Source of the DNA: Notolepis coatsorum
Lineage: Eukaryota; Chordata; Actinopteri; Aulopiformes; Paralepididae
Assembly: GCA_963971535.1 (NCBI GenBank)
Contig: OZ020593.1
Location: 17,239,919 to 17,303,918 of the forward strand
DNA: 64,000 nucleotides
Direction: 5' to 3'
The position numbers and the translations under genes are program-made. The first letter of the stretch is position 1. Each line of letters starts with the position of its first letter. Below the pieces are notes generated by a model, which was not told the DNA's origin, did not search any database, and worked only from the letters and a program-made list of their open reading frames with translations. Below, piece by piece: positions 58,155 through 64,000 of this stretch.

Positions 58155-58375
58155 TAGTTAACCCTTTCACTGCCACACCACCAAGGGGTTAACCCTTTCA
58201 CTGTGACGATACATAAGGTTAACCCTTTCACTGGCACATGACAGAGGGTTAACCCTTTCACAACCACACTACAGAAGGTGAACTCTTTCACTGCCACACT
58301 ACAGACGGTTAACCGCCTGTAGTGTGGTAGTGAAAGGGTTAACCGTCTGTAGCATGGTAGTGAAAGGGTTAATGT
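58155..58375. repeat. 'aaccctttcactgccac' array with an inverted half (locus 3)
   Basis: Five units read gttaaccctttcactgccac-like text on the plus strand (58156-58312). Two further units follow in reverse complement (gtagtgtggtagtgaaaggg and gtagcatggtagtgaaaggg, 58318-58372). The array is therefore head-to-tail, then turns around. Confidence 0.85.
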
Positions 58376-58404
58376 TATAACCCGTCAAGGTGTTTTCTCG
58401 GGAG

Positions 58405-58666
58405 CATGTCCATGTTCCCCGGGTCCTATGTTCCCCAGGTCCTATGTTCCCCGGGTTCTATGTTCCCCGCTTTGATTGATTGATTGAAAATTTTAGACCA
58501 CCAGCCCTGATTCCAAACTCTAACCTTAACCAGTTCGAAAGAGGGCCTAAGCTTAACCGTTCGAAACAAGGCGGACATTAATAATTAATAAAATAATACA
58601 AATTTATAAAATGTTCAATCTATTAATCAATCAAAGCGGGGAACATAGGACCCGGGGAACATAGGG
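58405..58666. repeat. Palindromic element with GTTCCCCGGGTCCTAT arms
   Basis: The left arm has three or four ~18-bp rounds of ctatgttccccgggtc (58410-58470), then tttgattgattgattg. The right arm (58622-58666) is aatcaatcaaagcggggaac then ataggacccggggaacatag. The loop (58495-58575) contains a reverse-complement ggttaaggttagag block. Bases 58667-59455 show no convincing gene. Confidence 0.85.
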
Positions 58667-59548
58667 ATGATCCCGTTTTCTCACTCTGAGGCCTCTGCCG
58701 GTATCCCGTTGATAGGAACCTACAGTAAGTATGGATTATGTCTCGGGTTCTGCGTGAGGATACTCTTCACAAGCTCTCCGGTTTTCACTTCCGTCGTCAC
58801 GCACCGCGGCGCTGGGGCGGATCGCTTTACACACGGGGGGCCGCAAGTGTTGGTAAACTATCAGAGAGCCAACCCACGCGGAAGTTTCAAAACGACGGAG
58901 CGACCGATACTTCCCGTCGATCGATAAATCGATAGGGCGATGGAAAGGATAAACCTCTGTCTCGATTGCGTCGTAGCGATCGTTTCTTTAACAGTTAACT
59001 GATACTAATGGGCTGAAATGTCTGAGTAAGGACTGTGTGGCTCTGGGATCATAGTGACTCTGATCCGATGATATCTGTGTTTACGTAGCGTGCTGCCGCT
59101 CTCACAAGTTCAGCTGGAGCTTGTGGGTGGTTTTGTTATACCTCAGGTCAAAGCAAAAGTATTAGACACTGGAAAAGAACATGAATGGATTTATTGACTT
59201 TTCAGAAATCATAATTACATGAATCATGGGTGGTCCATGGATCACAGGTTAGCAGAGAGGAAAGTAGCTCTGAAGCTTTACATTCTCATATACTCGTCTG
59301 GCTAAAGGCGTCCTTGTTTGCGGACCAATCCAATATGAGACACCTGTGCGTTTTCCCATATGATCCAGTTTGAACAGGGTCCTTATGGATGTATAGAGAC
59401 ACGGAACAAGGAAAATGCACAGGTGACTGGCCTTGAACAACCACGCTACCAACCAGATGCATGAAAAGGCTGTTTAATATACAACACCTGTAGCTCAACT
59501 GCAAAAACTGATTTTTTTTCTCTTTCTCCGATTTTTCTCTGTTTTCCC

Positions 59549-59625
59549 CCCGTCCCAATTTAGTCGTTGTGCCAATTCCCCCCTCCCCCCTCCCCTACCT
59601 GGTTGTTGTAAAATAAATAAAAAAA
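59549..59625 (-). mobile_element. SINE body fragment
   Basis: cgtcccaatttagtcgttgt then gccaattcccccctcc is the reverse complement of the SINE body at 29160-29235. Confidence 0.7.
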
Positions 59626-59744
59626 AACGTTTACTTTAACGACCGGCCCACTACTAGGCTGGGACAGCGGCCCATTGGTACTGACTGACACTGGGCTGGC
59701 CCAATCACATCTCTTACTAAGCACCCCCCCCCACCAGTCGTGCA

Positions 59745-60424
59745 GGTACATGACTGAGAGGGGGGCTGGTACATGACTGAGATGGGGCTGGTACATGACT
59801 GAGATGGGGCTGTGGTACATGACTGAGAGGGGGCTGGTACATGACTGAGAGGGGGCTGGTACATGACTGAGAGGGGGCTGGTACATGACTGAGAGGGGGC
59901 TGGCTGGTACATGACTGAGAGGGGGCTGTGGTACATGACTGAGATGGGGCTGTGGTACATGACTGAGAGGGGGCTGGTACATGACTGAGAGGGGGCTGGT
60001 ACATGACTGAGAGGGGGCTGGTATACAGGACTGAGAGGGGGCTGGTACATGACTGAGAGGGGGCTGGTACATGACTGAGAGGGGGCTGGTACATGACTGA
60101 GAGGGGGCTGGTACATGACTGAGAGGGGGCTGGTATACAGGACTGAGAGGGGGCTGGTACATGACTGAGAGGGGGCTGGTACATGACTGAGAGGGGGCTG
60201 GTATACAGGACTGAGAGGGGGCTGGTATACATGACTGAGAGGAGGCTGGTACATGACTGAGAGGGGGCTGGTACATGACTGAGAGGGGGCTGGCTGGTAC
60301 ATGACTGAGAGGGGGCTGGTATACATGACTGAGAGGGGGCTGGTACATGACTGAGAGGGGGCTGGCTGGTACATGACTGAGAGGGGGCTGGCTGGTACAT
60401 GACTGAGAAGGGGCTGGTACATGT
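59745..60424. repeat. 22-bp minisatellite, about 30 copies
   Basis: The unit is gactgagagggggctggtac then at, with variants ggctggctgg, ggtataca and gatggggctg. All three minus-strand frames remain open (Ser/Pro/Val/Tyr rich) because the unit lacks stops; none is credible as a gene. Confidence 0.95.
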
Positions 60425-61755
60425 ATTGTGCATCATTGTAGGTCAAACCATTAAAAAGTTAATTTCCACAGCAGCCATTTTGGATTTTGGTCTCTCACAA
60501 ATTTCCCCTGCCTTTTTAAAAAATACACCCCGGCTAAATTTGTTTATTAACCCTCCTAGATGACAAATACATTGAGAAAGTGCCACAGATGACCCAACTA
60601 CTAGGTCCATATCGTATCATCATAATATTATTTAGAAAAATCATTAGGATAAGGGTTCCCTTGATAAAGATGCATGAAAAGGCTGTATAATATACAAAAC
60701 ATGTAGCTCAACTGCAAAAACTATTTTTTTTTTATTAGATTTGTATTTGGAAATTAAAAACACATCATTAAAAACATTATCTTGACCAATTTGTATTCCT
60801 AAGGATATCACCTAAAAAGCATTAATTAAAACACTTATTTCCAAGGTGGTCCTCGATGGAAGACATAAAAACACAGCACATATAGCCTACTCAACTGCAA
60901 ATATTTGCTCAACTGCAAAAATGTATGCCTACGTATGTATTAGCCTACAGGGAAAAACACATTCACAACAGGCAGCAAAGTTTATTTTCAGCCAAGTATG
61001 GTAATAAGGTAACTATTAGGATATAATATATGGTATGGATTACTTACTCTTATAACTTATTACTATCTGTGGTAGCTCTAGTCTCCACCTACACAAATAG
61101 TTTTATGCTGTCCATTGATCATGCACCTTCACGTGGTAGGCACATTAACTGTAGGTCAAACTCCCCAAACAAACAAGCACACCATTGATTTAATTGCCAT
61201 ATAAATCACATACAAAGATCTAACTATTACTCCTCTCTGAACATGAATATAAAACAAGGTGATCTATTAACTGTGTAAACCTTATGCAATATTCATCATT
61301 GCTATTTGAATACTTGAAATCTGTATGAACTGAGTAGTTAGTATCAAATGAAATAAGATGGAACAGCTCCATGCATTCACTGAATTAACAACTATTTGCT
61401 CATTACCAGTATGGTATTGTTTAAATTGTACAGCTTTTTGCACATCTTTGTCAGGGAATTCCAACAATTCTGGAACTGAATGTACCAGTTAATTGTAATC
61501 ATCTCTCTCTCCGTATGTCTAGTCAAGCCAGGTTGTGGAGGAGAGAGACAGGGATGAACAGGCTATAGAGTACTTTGCCCATCCTGAGCCTGCTATGATG
61601 CAGATGTTTTTACATCACCACCCAAAACAAGATTCAGCCAAGAGTGAGTGAGTACACTACACTGGTCCACTTGCACTGGTACACTTGTCCATGGCACTTA
61701 CTACCCAGCTTTGTAGTGGTTTGGGGGAATAGTACAGTAGGTACGCATAGTTAAG
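60425..61755. other. AT-rich gene-free stretch
   Basis: A 60-bp block at 60668-60730 (atgcatgaaaaggctgtata ... tagctcaactgcaaaaacta) repeats 59456-59518 on the other side of the 22-bp array. Otherwise no gene or known element is visible. Confidence 0.5.
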
Positions 61756-62165
61756 GGGACCGCAAGGATGGTGTACTGTCGGGTGGTGTCCGACCGATTA
61801 TGGTGGGCCGGTCTGGGCCAAAAATGCCAGGGCCGATTTTTGGTCCCAGTCCGGCCCTGGCTGCCAGAGATGTGCCGCTCCTGGTTACTTGTTCACAATC
61901 TGTAAGTCGCTTTGGATACATGCTCAATGTGAATGTAATGTCATAGAATAATAATAATAATAATACATTGTATTTATAAGGCGCCTTTCAAGGCACTCAA
62001 GGTCTCCGTACAACAATTAAAAACAGTTAATTTACTATTACAATCAAATATCAAATTACAATCAAATCAGACATACGCCTAGAATGCAGTGTAATATAAT
62101 ATAATAGAACACTACATAATGTAATAGAAATTCTAGAATAGAAAAGAAAAAAGCTGAAAAGGAAT
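61756..62165. mobile_element. Cluster of repeat fragments (hAT end, L2 tail, retroposon 3' end)
   Basis: 61800-61860 ends ccagtccggccctgg, a hAT-like terminus also seen near 9074. 61895-61940 (ctgtaagtcgctttggatac) is an L2 tail on the plus strand. 61945-62160 starts (ataata)n, then acattgtatttataaggcgc, ctttcaaggcactcaaggtc, the reversed 3' end of a retroposon. Confidence 0.6.
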
Positions 62166-62458
62166 ACATTAGTGCACCAGTATCCGAAATCCCTGCAGTA
62201 AAGGATGATAGGAGGATGCTTATTTGACCCCCCGTGTCATCTATCTTGACTTGTGTCTACAAATAACACATTTCGCTTGGTTAATTGTGCGTAGCAGATT
62301 GTGCAATGCGATGGCAGATGTTCAATTTGATTGCTTTATTAGAATTAGATTAATATGATTGTATTGGAAGGAAAGTATATTTGTTCAAATGTGCGTGCGT
62401 GTGTGTGTGTGCGCCAAGTCATAGCGTATTTCATTCAAACAAAGTTAATCAGTTTTAA

Positions 62459-63045
62459 ATGGACACATCGTTTAGTCTGACAGGAGTCAGATTGCTCAGG
62501 CTGGCGTTTTTAATAGAGAGAGCGGCCTTGGCTCTTGCTGCTGTCAAAAATGACTCCTGGCACAGTATTCAGAGAGTGCCAGGAGACCTGTGTACATTGG
62601 GTTCTCCGCCTGTGTCTGAAGAATGGCTTTTTTCACAGGTGAGCGCGGGCCAAGGGTTTGATCAAGGGGGAATTCGTCAGACACCTACAACACCATCAGG
62701 TTCTGGCCTCTTGACTTAAAGATTGCTTTCTACACAGCGCAGGCCAAGGGTTTGATCAGGGGGGTATTCAGCGAGTCGGGAGACCTATAGCACCCATCAG
62801 GTGCCGGCCTCTCTCTGTCTTAGAGATTGTTTCCTACACAGGTCGCCGCGGGCCAAGGGGCTCGGTTTGATCTGCCGAAAAAATATCAGGTAGAAGAAGT
62901 CTTTAGATTTAAACCCGGCAAAGCCCGGCTCACTGTCACCATGTCTGTAAAGCCACTTAACTTCGAGGAGAGGAAGCACTGCCTCGTCCCAGACCGCCTG
63001 CACCTGTCACCTGAAGAACCGTCAACCCCGGCCGTGACAAACTGA
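62459..63045 (+). other. Unclassified segment with ~100-bp repeats ending in acceptor-like cacag
   Basis: Three to four imperfect units share gcgggccaagggtttgatca, a gaattcgtcag/gtattcagcgag block, catcaggt.c.ggcctct and a final gattg.tt.ctacacag. Short frames read through (62459-62719 and 62827-63045) but show no known domain. The downstream text ccgtgacaaactgacaccag resembles a UTR only loosely. It could be an unrecognised host exon cluster or a repeat. Confidence 0.3.
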
Positions 63046-64000
63046 CACCAGAGCCGCCTGAAAGCTGACTTCTAGCCACGGCGTCTTATCCTCCCCGGGT
63101 TCTGGCACCCGGGAAGCCAGAGGATTATTTCTTGCACTTTCTACTTCCGCAAATAGAGAGCATTCCAAGGGGCACTTTGAACAACAATTTTTTTTTTTTC
63201 TTTATGAATTGTTTTACTTTTTTTTTTTTATAAAAACTGTGCAAATCACTTTAAACATGAGAACCAAAATTCAATAACAATAATCTCAATTAGTATATAT
63301 TTTTTACTGATTAAAACAATTGCACTGGGAGGGGGGGTGCCACGATTCAGGTTAGAACAAATCTAAACGAGCTAATTTGAACCATGACCTTAAAATCTAA
63401 AGTCAATTCATCAATTGGGAATAAACCACGGTAGTTATTACATTTTAAAACAAATCATTTAAACATTTTACCATAATGGCCTTAGTGTGATACATTACAA
63501 AGAAATGGCAGCTATGTCACACTTAATACCATGTAGGACGGTTGTCAGGGCATAAACCAACAATCTGACTTTACACAAGACTAGTCTAACAATGGCATAG
63601 CTGTCAATGCTGAAGATTTTAAATCAAATCCTGACACCCCTACAAAAGCAAATAAAAATGGTAGGAACTGTCACGTTTTAAACTCGGATACGTGAAAGTT
63701 GTAATAAGATATTTAAAGATAAAAGAGATTAAACACAAGGTATTATAAAAAGTGAATAAGCAAGGTACAATTGAAATCAAGTTGGTACAACCGGCCGGTC
63801 GTGTAGAAAAGAAAATGCAGTCAAGTCAGTGTCCCGTCAGTCCAGCAGTCTCGTCCGTGGAGTCCAGTCAGTCCGTCCAGTCAGTGAAGCAGTGTCCAGT
63901 AGAAGTCAAAGCAGAGAAGTGCCCTCCTTCCCTGTCAGGGTGTTTTTTATTAGCTGCCCCAATAGTCCAATGTCCATGTGCGTGTGTGTGTCTGTGTGTC
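63046..64000. other. No gene seen
   Basis: The stretch is AT-rich with two poly-T runs near 63190-63230, then unique-looking text and short gtccagtcagtc/gtccgtccagtcagt repeats near 63830-63900. It ends in a (TG)n run at the window edge. I see no supported feature. Confidence 0.4.

Noticed and set aside
58667-58935. Two overlapping plus-strand frames (86 and 65 aa)
   Set aside because: No homology signature, no splice sites, and GC-rich composition makes open frames likely by chance.
59560-60446. Three overlapping ~250-aa minus-strand frames rich in Ser-Pro-Val-Tyr
   Set aside because: All three frames are open because the 22-bp repeat lacks stops; this is not protein coding.

Overview
This is vertebrate nuclear DNA, almost certainly from a teleost fish. 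The repeat families are typical of fish: L2 with a (TAAATG)n tail, Rex1/CR1-like LINEs, tRNA-derived SINEs, several hAT families, piggyBac-like and MULE-like elements. The one recognisable host gene has vertebrate intron-exon structure. Coding density is very low and the window is dominated by nested mobile elements and minisatellites. I cannot name the species.

Host gene. The minus strand carries four consecutive exons of cdc5l, the spliceosomal Myb/Cef1 protein: 11059-10963, 10797-10671, 4466-4375 and 4177-4033. All splice sites and phases join correctly. They encode roughly residues 147-301 of the ~800-residue protein. The later exons must lie left of base 1. I found no upstream (Myb-repeat) exons between 11060 and 64000.

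1-4.2 kb: a ~2.18 kb unit is present twice in tandem. Each copy has an unidentified 174-aa ORF with a membrane segment, and a 64-bp minisatellite. The minisatellite unit is the last ~42 nt of the adjacent cdc5l exon plus the first ~22 nt of the following intron. The natural 5' splice site of that exon has therefore been copied about 26 times inside its own intron. This is the most unusual feature of the window.

4.5-15 kb: cdc5l introns filled with a fold-back/51-bp VNTR element, a hAT MITE, a 3.2-kb TTAA-flanked piggyBac-like composite, and a chain of insertions (MITE within hAT transposase within piggyBac transposase, the latter also split by a second hAT).

15-31 kb: a Rex1/CR1-like LINE end; a nearly complete KIAA1586-like hAT transposase gene with a MITE inside it; a hAT copy holding a MULE-like element with a tRNA-like cassette; two more hAT elements; a solo-LTR-like fossil; and a SINE inserted in a LINE tail.

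31-47 kb: a four-level nest (solo-LTR-like, then a TIR element, then L2 and hAT), large VNTRs, and some GC-rich low-repeat stretches that may be old host sequence.

47-64 kb: inverted LINE copies, a hAT splitting a LINE, a TSD-flanked retroposon with GC-rich monomers at its 5' end, SINEs, an integrase-type TIR element and several VNTRs. Ten hAT insertions in the window have exact 8-bp target duplications, so insertion order can be read from the nesting.
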